Source of the DNA: Manduca sexta
Taxonomy: Eukaryota > Arthropoda > Insecta > Lepidoptera > Sphingidae
Direction: 5' to 3'
Assembly (NCBI RefSeq): GCF_014839805.1
Contig: NC_051140.1
Span: 12,545,826 to 12,609,825 of the forward strand
DNA length: 64,000 nucleotides
The position numbers and the translations under genes are program-made. Below the pieces are notes generated by a model, which worked only from the letters and a program-made list of their open reading frames with translations, made no database searches and was not told where the DNA came from. Below, in pieces: positions 26,101-39,165 of the stretch (position 1 is its first letter; each line of letters opens with the position of its first letter).

Positions 26101-27957
26101 ATATGAATGTAGTAGAATTAGACTAACAAACTAAAAATAAACGGCTACGATTTGAAATATACCATGGAGTTCTAATAATTGCGTAGTTGTAATAAAAAAG
26201 TACAAATAATAAAATAAGCACTACATTTAATATTATATTGTTTACTTAGAAATGCGGAATCACGACAGCGGTATCAAAAATTGTCTTTTAAGTGGCTTAG
26301 TATGTTAAAAGTTGAGCCTGTACGTAACAAAGAGAGTAACTAAATAAAATAAATTGGTTAAAAATGTTGGTGATCCTTTCGTAGTAAAAGACTTCAACGC
26401 GTCTATCTCATATGTGGGGAACAAACTTTGCACCCCTTTTCAAGAAAATTACCCGGACGTAGAAGAATGAAATTAAGTACAATTTAAGTTAATATGGAAA
26501 AGGACTGCAAAAAGCTAATATCTTTGTATAATGGACATTATAAATACATTAAATTAATAAAAAAAAATATACCTATTACTACCCCTATGACACATGTGTG
26601 TACACTTTTACTTATGATTAATGTATTACATATGTACCTAATATATACTTCAAGAGAAAACATACCCCTTTTAAGCACATTGCGCTCACGGAGATGTGTG
26701 AAATTTTACTTGATTAAAGTTCATGTAGAAAAAGAAAGCAGAAAAATAGAATTAATGTATAATATATGTTACAAATATACTAAATTCGACGGTAGAATTT
26801 CGGCGACTGGACGATCACTATTTTATTTGATTAAAAACACATAATTTTTAAGTAGCATGTAGTTATATTTGTATTTTGTGTATAAATTTGTTTTAACGTT
26901 ATGAATTGATCAATTAGTAAGGAAAGTTACAATTTATTTATCTTTATTATATTTTGATTGCGTGACATCTGCAACGTGTACCTTTTTTTATTAATAATAA
27001 ATTTACAAATAAGTAACTAAAATCAATTTACGTTACTGTTACTTTTTTAATAACAATAGTTACTTGATCATACATATGATAACTCTCTGTTATTTTGAAG
27101 AATTGCCTTTTAAGTTCATAATAATGACAGAATTAAAATAAAAAATCTTATTACTAACAAATATTAATAATAATTTGTATGCTTTAAGATAAAGCGTCAA
27201 ATAATATTAAAAGATAATCCTATTCCCGGGCCTGCGTACAAGCGAGATGGCAAAATAACTTTACTATTCGCCCGCTTTCTGCACATCTTCGATTTTCTTT
27301 TGTTATTTGCCCTTAATTATATATTTAAGCTGATTTATAAAAACTAAAATAAAAATATACACTTTTCTAACCTCGTTGTTTAAAAGATTAACAATCATTT
27401 TCAAAATAAATACAATATATGTAACTGTAAAGCAATACATTGCGGTAAACAACGTATTTTTGAATTATATTCTATCAGATAGAGTTTATCCGTTTAACAT
27501 AAAGCCATCCCGCCGTCATTTCCCGTGTAGTATACTATTAATATGTGTGAATACACCTATTTACCTAAAAAATATTGTTTGAATATATTAAACTTTTAAC
27601 ACCGGAAGCATGAAGGCAAAGGTAGAGTTTTGCATTTGTAACTACTCGTCAAACTAAATGTTATATGGCTGTATTTTAAATATAAGAACTAACAATTGAA
27701 GTACTTAAACTTTGGCTATTATTACCCAATATATTTATAGGATAACTTTATTTTAAATATTATACGATGGTTAGATCCTGGCTGGTGAATATTCATTGAA
27801 CGCAAAGTAAATTGTAATAAACAGACGACTGTTAATATGTCGACTAATCAATTTAGTAACTTAGAGATCATTTGATGGATTCGTTCAGTAATGCCACCCG
27901 TTCGTTAAAATTACGCTTATTAAATAAAGAAATAATAATGTAGCGATACATTTTAGT

Positions 27958-28062
27958 ACTGAGTGTCTCGGTGGCGTAATTGTATTGCGTGCGCGGTACG
28001 ACACGACTCTGAGGTCCCAGGACGGACCAAGTGATACTGGGTTTGACTCAGTACCAGCCCAG
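27958..28062 (+). mobile_element. SINE head fragment, tRNA-derived
   Basis: CTCGGTGGCGTAATTGTATT, then GCGTGCGCGGTACGAC and TGAGGTCCCAGGACG, aligns with the head of the SINE at 38908. The B box is degraded (GGTCCCAGG), so the copy is probably dead. Confidence 0.5.
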
Positions 28063-29349
28063 TACGTATATACATTCATTTGGGGCTAATGGTATGTTTA
28101 CATCTAAAGGAAAATGTTTCATATTAATATTGTAGTTTATAATGTATAGATACATTCGGCCCGTATCCGGTTATACTTTCGTAAGTTTCGATCGAGTTCT
28201 TTGACGGCAATATTTTTAAATACTTCCTTTTTTAATATTATCATAACTTCAAAGAAAAATAGTATAATTCTTTTTTTTATAATTGTTTACATACATCTAT
28301 TCTGTATCCCTTATAAAGGTAAGCAAATGTGCAAAAATATACAAACAAGAGACGGAATAATATTACATACTGATTTTGTTGTGCAAATAGTATTATAACA
28401 AAAAATCCTTAATGAAGTGATTCCAACTTGGGTACCAATTAAACCTAAGTCGAGATGTAAAACAGAATATATTTTATTGCTGAAAGCATAGCCTGAAATA
28501 AGTACTCATTATGCATTTTCTATTCTTTTATCGTTTCATTAGATCGTTGGGACGACAAAAACTTCAAAAATGACTGAATTAGTAAATACACAAAATGTAT
28601 TCTTATTTACGTAAGATATCTATTTGCATTATCTTACGGTCTAAATATGTTATATTAACACGCTCATCTACCACGTATTTACTGTAATATCGTAGATTAG
28701 GAACACGAATCAATTTATACCTAACACAATATCAAAACTAGTTTGAAAATTACAAAAAAAAATAACTTTTTTAATTTTGAAATCTATCAACATTCTAGAA
28801 TAAAAATTGAAAGAAGCGGAAATTTTTTTTATTAACATAGTTTCAACATCAAAATGTAAATTCACATTAATCGGGATATCATGTATCCGTAAACATGCGC
28901 CAAAGTGCTTCACCCATTTATTATACTGGACTTCAAATGTTCTCTGAATAAGTTCGTATTATGTTTTACGTTACATAGTTAAACAAAATATGCTGTTTAT
29001 TCTTTAGAGAATTGTTTTTCAAAAATTTATATGATTTATGGATCATGTTTGCGAATAAAGACGGCACGCCGGTGCTTTATTGAATCCCCTGCCATGAACT
29101 CTCGTCTATAGTTCAGTGCTCGTAATTTGGTTTTATGTCCAGCTCGGAGAAACTATGAAGGTGCCTATCGTATTCGTACAACATTTAAGTATTAAATAAC
29201 AAGAAAGCAAGCAACATGTATGTATAAAGGTCCAGTAATTACAGCGCTAGCCCACTCGTCTGCAGCGTCATTATTCATCGTTTTACGACTGCATGAGGTA
29301 TAAATATTAAACTTAAGTCGTATAGATGAATTGCTAACATTTCCTTTTT

Positions 29350-29960
29350 AATGGCGAGGTTAAATATGATGTGCGAGTGATGGCCTCAGTTTTGGATCTT
29401 ACTCTGTATCGAGGGACGTTCAATACAAAATATTTAATGCGAGGGGAACAATGTGAGTAATTCATTACGGCCCTTTAATTACGTGCAATAACATTTTTTA
29501 TCAAACGCTACATGGCACCAACGTCAATCTCGGGCGACGCATCAATCGCTTTGGAATGTCGATAAATCGCTTTGCAGTGCCGGCGTTTTACTGATCTCTA
29601 TAAAATATCAAAGATAACAACGAGTGGCTCTGAGAGCTATTTCGAAAGGAACCTCGGCGCAGTGATTGGAGGTTTATGGCAATCGCTTCGATAAATAGAA
29701 GCATTATGTGTGCGGCATCGCGTCAGAGACGCAATTGTCCGGGACAGAAGAGGTGGCGCGGCGCTGCGCGGTGCGGGGCGTCGCGTCATCCGCGCACAAC
29801 AGCACCGATGTGAGCACCGAGCCGGGAGGTGCTAATTATCAAATGCAAGACCGACCAAACCGATATTGAAACCATTGAAACAATACGGCTCGTGTTTTCT
29901 TTTCCAATTTCAAAGTTTGCGGAATGGCTGCGTAACGAAGGCCGAGAAGGCTGTGCAAAT
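29350..29960. promoter_or_regulatory. GC-richer, complex non-coding block; candidate enhancer
   Basis: This block stands out from the AT-rich DNA around it by higher GC and higher sequence complexity, without a coding frame or repeat family. It contains a TCF/Pangolin-type ATCAAAG (29607-29613), two ATCAATCG/ATAAATCG-like words and a Caudal-like TTTATGG. Brachyury genes respond to Wnt and Caudal inputs in many animals, so a byn enhancer is a reasonable guess, but single short motifs occur by chance. Confidence 0.25.
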
Positions 29961-31009
29961 GGAACGATGCCGAAAACTCAAGTATTTTAATGGTCTTGCG
30001 TCATCGACGTTTCAAACTTGAATTTTCATTATCACTTGGCATGTATACAACCACCAGCCTTGATATGTTAATCAAACAATAGACTAAAATCAAATAACCG
30101 CAACACATGATCAATAAGATTTGACCTTAAATACCTACAAATAAAAATATATTTTTCTACTATTGGTCAATTGTTTACACAATGTTCGATTGGCTAAAAT
30201 TGCCTTGAATAGGTATTAATAACAATCTGTGTCGGCATCACCTTGTATGTATGGGTATTTTCTCTAACAATAGAATCCGAATACTTCAGTGCAACTCTTA
30301 TGTGTAAGAGTTAATAACACGAGTCAAGAATGTAAGCTATACGAACGCGTCATTAAAAGACACATGGTTATCGGCCATGTCAACAGAAAATATGCAAAAT
30401 ACTCACATATCACTAAAAGTAATAAAATTAGAAATATTGATACGATAAATTATATTTAATGGTTTTTTGATGGTCTTCTTTTCTGTGCTTTGAAACTACA
30501 ATGTTTATAATACCAATAAAATTTATTTGTTTTAGATACCAACGTCCACTGCCTAAACAGGAAGGTTTATAGCGATTTCCCCGTGTAATAACATAGGCGC
30601 ATTTATTTACTATCAATACAAGTAGCCCAGCTACATGTGAAGTTTACACGTGTAAATATATAAAATGTTCTAATAATGATAATTGCAGCAAAACCATTTT
30701 GACGTGATAATAAAATGTATGTATGGTTTCAATTAGTCTCCACGATACACGCCATCAAATTGGTGTCGATTTTATTTTCTTTAATACGCGTTCAGTGTAA
30801 ATATTCAAATTCGGAAGCTGATAACCACAATCAAACTTTTTTGAAGCTACATTTCAATTAAATTTTATTTCTCAATTCTGTGGTTGTCATAAAACTTTAA
30901 AGTTTGACGAGTAAAGCCCATTGAGGAACTCCGAATTGATATTAATTCAAATAACTCGGGTTAAAAAGTCAGGGTTTTATGTGTGCTGTAAAAATTTATT
31001 GTAGGGCTT

Positions 31010-31145
31010 TGTGGCGAGCCGGACGCGCCGATAGGCGTTGAGCCGATGACGGAACCGGCGCGGCGTGGACACCGTCGGTCGTGCCCGTGCGCCGCGCCAC
31101 CGCAGCACCGACGCCCGGGGCCTCTGTACTCCTCAACCTCGAGCT
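31010..31145. other. GC-rich island of unknown role
   Basis: About 135 bp of high-GC, CpG-dense sequence in AT-rich surroundings. Both strands are open over part of it, but neither peptide looks like a protein (Arg/Gly/Pro/Cys mixtures set by base composition). It could be a non-coding exon or promoter element. Confidence 0.25.
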
Positions 31146-32204
31146 TTATGCTTTGTGCAAAATGCCGCATGCGCTTTTTGTGTTTATATAATTATTGCGC
31201 GTGCGTATAATGCATACCCGTCTATAGTTATAGACCCTGATAATAATTTTGTTATTAGATTATCTATATGTACTTTAAATAGTATGAATTTTAAGATAAT
31301 AATATTTCCTTGAAACTGAAAAGATATTTTGATATGATTTCAATAAAAATGTATGAAAGTTCACTTGATAATTATCACCTACTTTTTGGAGGACAGAATC
31401 CGTTATGAAATTAGCTTTAAATAAAATGATAGTTCCTAGATATAATTACAGGCAAATTCAATTGATACCTAACAATATATTTGCGGATAATACCTACTGA
31501 CTTGTTTTACAGGATTATCGCTATAATCATACAACTTTTATGTGCTCAATGAAGTAATTAGAATAATAATGCTTTACTTTGTAATATTGATACAGAGTTG
31601 GTTTATTGTACAAATCAGTTACCAACAATTACGTCAACATTTAAATTTATTGTCTTTTTACGAGCATATTTATAGATATTATTCTTAGAATATCTATATA
31701 CATCCATTATTATTTCTAAGTGCTTATTACAATCTAATGAATATTGAGGAGGTCTTTATTCTATTTAAATAAATAAGTTAGACAGGTTATACATAATATT
31801 ATACATAATATTTAGGTTTTATGATATATACATATTTCAAGACGAAGTTTTTTTTTATAAATAAGCAACAATTTTCGACGATAATTCTTTAAATTTTAAC
31901 TTACCTATTTTCGCTGGTTATTTTGTCCTCAATTTCGGCGACTTATTTAAAAACACATTCAAAATGTAATAATTATTTTAACAACACCTTTCTTCACAAC
32001 ACGAACACTAACGAATTTGTAGAAATCCTATTGAACATTTTCAATGTTAATTGTTGAAAGTATTTAAGTGGCCAAATTAGATTCACCTATTTGTCACATA
32101 TCACAAATCAGTGGTTGCGTGCCAACTCCGTGAGCAACTACCGCAAACTCGACCACACTACTCTTCATTAACGTTCGTACAAAACAACGTAGACACCACC
32201 CACG

Positions 32205-32250
32205 GTACGCTCTGACTGATATTCAATCATATATATGAGCTATAGAATAT
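32205..32250 (-). promoter_or_regulatory. Candidate core promoter facing byn
   Basis: On the minus strand a TATAGC/TATATATG stretch is followed by ATCAGTCAG, which fits the arthropod initiator TCAGTY. The TATAGC lies about 28 bases upstream of the initiator A. Downstream, GC-moderate sequence leads to a possible donor CAAATAG|gtgaat (about 32084). This would suit the non-coding first exon that byn needs, 12 kb from its ATG. It is motif evidence only. Confidence 0.25.
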
Positions 32251-35200
32251 AATTTTCAACAAAATTATTTTCAACTTCTTCAATGAAAAAAAATACGATT
32301 TTGAACCATAAAGCTTTCAGAGTAGAGTCGATTATGCTCTTTTGAGATGTAACGAAGTAAACTATACGAGACTCCGCCTCTAATGTATTGACAAATAAAC
32401 TGATTGGTGGCTCATTCTGTTCATAGTTAGGACAATCCTGCGCAGCTTAAAGGCGGTCACTCAGGTTACAACTAAATTCCTATAATTTTTGATTTCAGTT
32501 ACGCTTGTGTCGTTAATAATAACTTTAACTTAGTTGATTGTATTAGAAACTATTGTAATAAAATTGATAAACCTAAAATTACTTTATAAATGTGTATTGT
32601 TGTTAGCCAAATAATTAAAATGCATATTTATAAAAATATAATAAACAATTAAGATTATAGACAAATACACAAATGCCAATAATTTTTTACAAATATTATA
32701 TTAAATAAACTAAAACATTCAACTACTTAAATAATATATTTGATTATTTATAAATTTTACCCGTCAAAATTATCTATAGGTGTAAATGAATTAGGTAATC
32801 AAAATTACCTACCTATCGTCTACAGACATAGGCGGGTTCCTGCACTAAGAAAATCCAACGTAGGTGACATATAAACTCTTATACTATGCTGAAATAGCGA
32901 CACCTAGTACTTAATATAAGTACATAATATTATATAATAGTTAAAATATGCACTTGTCTTTCCAGCACCTGTTGAATTCTTCTAAAAACTTTATTTATTA
33001 TGTCAACTCTATATATAATTTAAATTTTTATTCCCCTCCGGAGAAATAAATGTGTGGAAAAATTTCTATTACTTACATGCATAGTAAATGTTTTTTCCAA
33101 AAACTTATTTCAACGAGCAATCCATAAGGATGCGACGTCTGTTTTAGGACTTTATTCGTTTACTAGTGGTAGGATATATTTCATATCCGCCCGGATAGCG
33201 ACCACCGTACACAATACGTAAGTGTGTCGCGTACTCAGCCTGTGTATATCCGGTTTCAATAGGCCGGCATAATTGTATCGACTGCCGAGCGGTAATCATC
33301 TTTCATCAGTGGACATTCTATTGGAGCTCACTCCACTTACGATCAGGTACAGTAAGGTCACTTTGCCGTGCACGTATAAAAAAAGCGTAAATATTTATAT
33401 TAGACAAACACCCAATTATGAACAAGCCGTAGAATAAGTAGAATTGCAATTCATTTAAAAATTGCATGTCACCCGAACTTTCTAAAGAGTGGATACTTAG
33501 TTAATTTATAACAAACATATTAAGTATGTTTTTATATTGTCGTCTATTGTAGACGTCCCATTAAAAATGAAGAAAAAAAATGCTACTGTTTATAATATAG
33601 ATTAGTGCTCAAGATGAAATTCGACTATTTTTTTATTGACTACCCTAAAGCTCATCAATATCTACTAAACAAAAGTAAATAAAATGGGTTCATAAACAGA
33701 ACAAGATACTGAACATTTTTGTCTGTACCTATTTATATAAAGTTTTATGAAAAAGTTTGATGAATATACAATGATTAGAATCGGTTTTAAAGTATAGAGT
33801 ATGGTGTAGAAGTGTGTCGGTTCGTGAAGAGCTGCTGTAGACACCTAGTCAGCATTCCAATGCATCGAGCCCGCCTCACCCAGTTACGGTCTGCCGGCCG
33901 ACCAAGTGTTAATTGGAAAAGGAAACTTCAAACAACGACCGAGCTCAATGCTCTCCACAGAAATGTTTCATTTTTAAACATCTCCGTGACCGTTATAGTC
34001 GATACTTACACGCATACATTGCAGTTCTTGAAAGCGGAGGTGACTCGCGTTCGTTTTCTGAAACTAGGTTAAAAACTTGGGAATATTCCACGCATAACTG
34101 ACTTCCAACCGGATGCTTACTATAATTATGCTCTATTGTTTTACATACATGGTTTGAAGTAGTATTTGTAAGTACTTCCGATTACGTGGATAATTATATC
34201 TCATCATAACATATACTTATAAGTTGTAATATACGTAATATCGCTTATTATCATAAAATTTAAGTAGATAATTATGAATAAACAAACGTACCTAACAATA
34301 CATAACAATTGTTACAAGCAGAGCTCTAAATTTATTTCTTGTGTAGGTAGGATTTTCAAAAAATCCTTGTAGTCTCACAACATTTAAACCATAATTATAG
34401 AAATGTGTGATATCACGAAAATTTCTTATGGACGGGAGTTAGAACCTGGGAATATTCGCTTTACAGTCCGTTATTTATTCACTGCACTACTGATGTTAAA
34501 ATAAAAGGTATACAAACTCGCAAATGAAAGACCTACAAGTAAATATACCTCACATGTCGATATAAAAGCAATATCAGACCTAGATACTTTTGTACAAAAT
34601 CTACATTTTAGACGAATTTCGAGAACTTAAAACCTGACCTCGCCTCTGCATGGTTCAAACAAACCCCAGCCTTCTCAGAAACTACTGAACCGAAATTCTC
34701 TTTATCCGCTTGTTTGCACAGATAATTCTATTTAAAATGGTTTCTACTCAGGATACAGAATCTTTAGAAATGTAGAGCAAACAAAACAATATCTATATTT
34801 TTTTCGAACAATAACTTGTTATCGCACTCATTTTATTCCAACAGATATGTGGTTGGTTTAATATATACAATACACATGATGAGAAATAACTATACAAAAT
34901 TAACCACATTTTTCACTTCGAATCATGAACAGAGAACTTTTTACAATATCTATGTCGTAAAATTTATTAGACGTATGTTTGACCCCTTATCATTCCTAAC
35001 AAATATTTTTCGTTTTGTCACATGTATTACACAAAATCCCCATTCAAGCCTTTCTAGATATCGTGAATAAACTAATATATGAAATATTTATTTATATGTA
35101 CTGCAGGCCGTGAAGTACCTTAAATATTGATTACGACTGTATTGGGCACGTTTATCGTATAAACACCTATTTATAAAATTTTTAATCATATAATTAGATT

Positions 35201-36884
35201 CGTTAGTTATAATTATGTTTAAAATATTTATTAAAACCGTTTAACGGTTAGTGTATATAATTTTTCATTAATCTATAAACTGCAATAGCTCACATTAGCA
35301 AAGATAGCGCAAAGAACACTACGAAACAGCTGTTTGACAAAAGGCAGGTATTTCGAATTTCACAATACACCAAAATTTTATAAATGCTAAATAGTATAAA
35401 AGCGAAGCTTTCATTGTTCATAGGATTTTTTGCATTGCTTGAACTTTTCACGAAGGCAGTTCCCACTCACTTTATAATAAAAAAATCTGTGTCTTTATGC
35501 TATTTAAAATTAGTCGAAGTATTTACAGATAAGCAATTCGTTAGTCTTATTACTTTAATTGTTCCAAAAACTGCGGAGCACACAAGGTGCTATCAGTGGC
35601 AGACCGCGGTGCGCGCACGCAACCGCGGCATACGCTAACGCGTATACTCCGTTGCGTCGCGGTGTTTATTCGAAGCCCAGTGCTAACTCCTCCGTTTAAG
35701 CACTACCTGCTAGTAGGGCATGAATTACCTTTTCATATAAATAAAATTCACGCTACTCTAAACTCCTGAAATTAACACCTTGGCGTAAATATCATTTAGT
35801 GCCGTAACATGACAGCCATATGAGTTTTACGTATTTCATTGAAAGAATGTCTGATTGTTATTAACTGACGTAGATTTATTAGTACGTACAAAATGCGCAC
35901 TCGAACAAGAAATAGAAATATTGGCTATATTACGTCACGTCAGTAGCGTCATATCAGGATGCTGAATTAATAGATATGAGACTTTAATAAGTAAGTATAA
36001 AATTTGATTAGCTTCATGAGGTGGCACTTAGAGTGGCGTTTCAATTGTATTTAATCATTTAGATATAAAATATATTTTTATGTCTTTGAAAAAAATGGTT
36101 TTGTAAATATGTTACTTAATGACATAAATATTTTTAGATAAACCATAGTACACGTGAGTATTCCGCACTCAATTTGCGTGTTTACTTTACATAAAACATG
36201 TTGCACCAAATATTTTAGTGCCATTTAAAGCGTTAACAAAACGCTAAAGATAGCTGTTTGAAAATTGACTTGATAGAAAATCAACATTTACTTACCTCCA
36301 TTTCGAATTCTTAACTTCCCAGATGTGACTAGGTATATGTGTAGCGACAGTGTGATGTTAGGGTTCAGTTACAGTCAGTGGAAACCGCTTATGACGATAA
36401 AGTGTAGTCTAAAAGAAATATTTACTTATACTAGTCGATACAATTTCAGCTTTTATTTCCAAACCGGATGTAGATGTAAAAATGTTTTACGAATAACTAG
36501 CTGAATTATTTTCGACCAATGATGTAATTGGAGCGCGAGCATGGGTAGCGAATAATATGAGTGACATAATCTGATGACATGTTAAAAACAAATTTTAACA
36601 TCGGGTATTTCACTTGTAAGTTTTAAAATTGAATAGCATTGTGGAAATACTGAAAATGGAATATAATAACCTATAATCACCCCTATCGATGACTAACCTT
36701 TTGTGTTGTAAAAAATCAACTTTAGATACAGTTACCTATTTCTTGATTTACCCTGAAATGTTAGTAAAGTTACATTACTACTTTATCTGGCCATATTTAC
36801 CAATATAAGTACCTTTTTTCATTACCATTACGTACATGTTTAACATACGGATCCCCACAAAATACACGTTTCCGCTCAAACAAA
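32251..36884. other. Intergenic AT-rich DNA
   Basis: No gene recognised. It contains the dispersed repeat at 33163-33365. A plus-strand double frame at 33812-34101 and a short GC-rich patch near 35590-35660 have no recognisable product. Confidence 0.5.
33163..33365 (+). repeat. Dispersed lepidopteran repeat (copy B)
   Basis: ACTAGTGGTAGGATATATTT, then CATATCCGCCCGGATAGCGACC, TAATTGTATCGACTGCCGAG and ATCAGGTACAGT, is the same family and orientation as 12601-12835. It lacks part of the middle segment that copy A has. Confidence 0.7.
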
Positions 36885-37073
36885 ATGTTACCGATCGTTG
36901 CTCTCACTGTCTGTTGTTTTCTGTTAGCTCTACCTACTGGTTCATGCTTGCGTCCACTTTATGATTCCGTACGTAAACTAAAGTCGGAGAGTGTCGCCGT
37001 GTATCCGCCACACTCGTACACTTTTGTGTTTAAACATGTGCTTAAACATGGTGACATGAAACGTGTTCGATAA
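36885..37073 (+). CDS. Putative small secreted protein (62 aa), hypothetical
   Basis: The ORF starts MLPIVALTVCCFLLALPTGS and then a Cys: a short n-region, a hydrophobic core of about 14 residues and small residues at a plausible cleavage point near residue 20-21. This is a classic signal peptide shape. The mature part (about 41 residues) is basic, with one Pro-Pro-His-Ser-Tyr segment and an RVR end. The start context CAAACAAAATG is favourable for insects, and a TATAAG lies about 80 bases upstream. I recognise no family. It could also be the first exon of a longer secreted protein, since CATG|gtgaca near the end is a possible donor. A chance ORF cannot be excluded. Confidence 0.3.
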   Translation: MLPIVALTVCCFLLALPTGSCLRPLYDSVRKLKSESVAVYPPHSYTFVFKHVLKHGDMKRVR

Positions 37074-37544
37074 TTATTGGAAGGATCAATAATGCTACGC
37101 CAACTATTCGTCTCTCTGTAAGTAAACATGTTTTACGAGTGTCGCCCGTCCGACTGCGCGCTGCGTTTCTATTTGAATATTAATTTCCAACTAAGTTTAC
37201 TTTAACTAAGTTAATAATCTGATGACGTGACTGAACGTTCAAAATGTACGTTAAAATTTTACTATTTCTTAAATCTTTTACTACATTTGCTAGGTGTTGC
37301 TTGCTAAATGTAATTTATTTGATTTATTTAAATTATCACTTACTCGCTCATCAAATCTCAGGAATGAAAACGTTTTTTTTATATAGTATTAGGCATCTGA
37401 TATGAGTTTTATTCTTAAAGATAACTTATAAGTCAATAATAATAATAGAATCTAGATTGTTTTAACACCTATATATTTTATTTACGTGTGTTGAATTTGC
37501 ACGACGTTAATTTACCTAGTTTGTAAATAATAAGCTTTTACTTT

Positions 37545-37750
37545 GCCTACCTCATAGGCGTAATTTTAATGTGATGTGACTGCTATGTGAGGTCTGGAGT
37601 TCGATCCCGGGTCGCGTAGTGATATTGGATGTTTTTCTACTCAGTATCGCCCAGTAGTCCGGAATTGCCCTCAGTACATAATAGAGTCAAACAGGATGAG
37701 TCTATTATTGCCAGTAAGTCAACCCTATTGTAGGTACATAGGACATAACA
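37545..37750 (+). mobile_element. SINE copy, tRNA-derived, with B box
   Basis: GGAGTTCGATCCCGGGTCGC carries a good pol III B box (GTTCGATCC). It is followed by TTTTTCTACTCAGTATCGCC, the diagnostic middle of the SINE at 38908. The head is diverged. Confidence 0.55.
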
Positions 37751-38459
37751 CAGCGAAATGTACGATTGATAATACTTTCTCCTAGCCCTGAAAAAGAAAA
37801 ACTCTCGACGATACTTGTGTATGTATTATTTATAAATTTTCTTTTGCTAATGCAATGTTATATTACTTATATGATAAAAAATTGTCTTATCTAGAGAATA
37901 TTTTTTTAAGAATTTGCGGGTCCTTTGATGTTCAAGCTACGCAGTAAAAACAAATACACAATTTGAGGTATTCCGCACACATATCAGCGGTCCAGTCTCT
38001 TGAAGGGGAAAAATAATTTGTATTTACAAATCATAAAATATTTACAAAATCACTGTGGGAGGTATTATGCAAATCACTTTACCTGCGGCCCAGGAGCATC
38101 TAGGACAAATAAAAATAAACCTTATCCTGCTTAAAACGAAGTTTGCTTAGGTTTATGACACGTGTGTAAAAATGCGATTATATCTTTGACCATTGAAAAA
38201 GCCGGCGCGCGGGGACAGCACTTTTCTGCGATGATTATGAGCACATTTTTCTACAAACTGTGACATGGAAATGTACCTAATATATCAAAGACTTTAAACA
38301 GTATAGTTAGTTATCTAAATTCGATACTAAAAAGACCATGCATGTTTTACAAAATAGTTACTTATGTACTGAGATTTTCTTCCACCTGACTTCTATCTAA
38401 AAACTTAAGGTCAACACAGCACATTTTTTCAAATATGTTAAAGGTAAGATTTTTTTTAC

Positions 38460-38822
38460 AAGCTGCTCGGTTGATGTCAACCCACTCTAGCCCAGAGGCA
38501 ATTCTTGTGCGCTCGGTCTCCACACCAAATGTACGCCCACATTAGGGCGACATTTGGCGCGGCCCTAGGCACACAATTTAATGTGTATGCCTCATGGTTG
38601 CCAAATTCGCATTGGGGCCTATAAGGGATCGCGAACATTTCCTGGCCTTCTTCCCTCCTCCCACCCTAAGAGAGTTCCTTCTCCTTCCTCAATACTTCCT
38701 CCCTCAGATATCCCCTCCCAGATTTCCTCCAAGTCCCTGCAGACGCTAAGCTGGGTGATTCCAGTATCCTATTCGCAGTTTTCCACCGGTCTTGACTGCG
38801 GGTCCGATACAAAAAAAAAACA
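38460..38822 (+). mobile_element. Probable retroposon ending in poly-A
   Basis: A GC-rich segment with CTCC/CCTTC-rich stretches ends GCGGGTCCGATAC followed by ten A residues. The A tail and the abrupt change of composition at both ends suggest an inserted retroposed sequence. An 81-codon ORF inside it is Pro/Ser-rich by composition and has no recognised domain. The family was not identified. Confidence 0.35.
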
Positions 38823-38907
38823 ATAGGTGATAAAATAAAACAAAAAAAAAAATACTTTAATACAAAATGTTAGATAACATAGAATTAAACTGAAAGGTTA
38901 GAATTCC

Positions 38908-39165
38908 TTGGTGGCGAATTTGTATTGGGCGCGCGGTATGGGACCACTCTGGGTTCGAGTCTTGAGTCAGGCAAAGTGTTATTTTGGTTATTCTGTGCAG
39001 TATCAGCCCGGAGCCTGAAATTTGTGCCCGACTCTATAGTCGCCTCGCCTCCTATAACATCATGGGACTAAACACACACGACGAAAGGTTGGTGCGCTGG
39101 TTGCACTTCTGCCTACCACTCCGGGCATAGAGGCGTGTTTAAAGTGTTCATGTGTTTGTGTGTGT
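38908..39165 (+). mobile_element. Near full-length tRNA-derived SINE
   Basis: The head TTGGTGGCGAATTTGTATTG is followed by GGGCGCGCGG and a B box in CTGGGTTCGAGTC. The body carries CAGTATCAGCCCGGAGCCTG and CATCATGGGACTAAACACAC, ending TGCCTACCACTCCGGGCATA. It is the best preserved of six copies or fragments of this family in the window (others at 16575, 27958, 37545, 39360 and 49990). Confidence 0.65.

Larger units (their letters stand above)
19945..29349. other. Long non-coding stretch upstream of byn
   Basis: About 9.4 kb of AT-rich DNA with no exon chain that I can join and no recognisable protein. ORFs of 60-116 codons here (for example 26494-26844 on the plus strand) are rich in Tyr, Ile, Lys and Asn, as chance frames in AT-rich DNA are. 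The stretch contains one LINE relic (22728-23112) and a SINE piece (27958-28062). By position it is most likely the first intron or upstream regulatory region of byn. Confidence 0.5.

Noticed and set aside
26494..26844. 116-codon plus-strand ORF
   Set aside because: Composition is typical of chance frames in AT-rich DNA, with no motif, signal peptide or splice-linked partner.
37545..37640. Possible tRNA gene because of the strong B box
   Set aside because: No cloverleaf can be drawn around it and the flanks match the SINE body.
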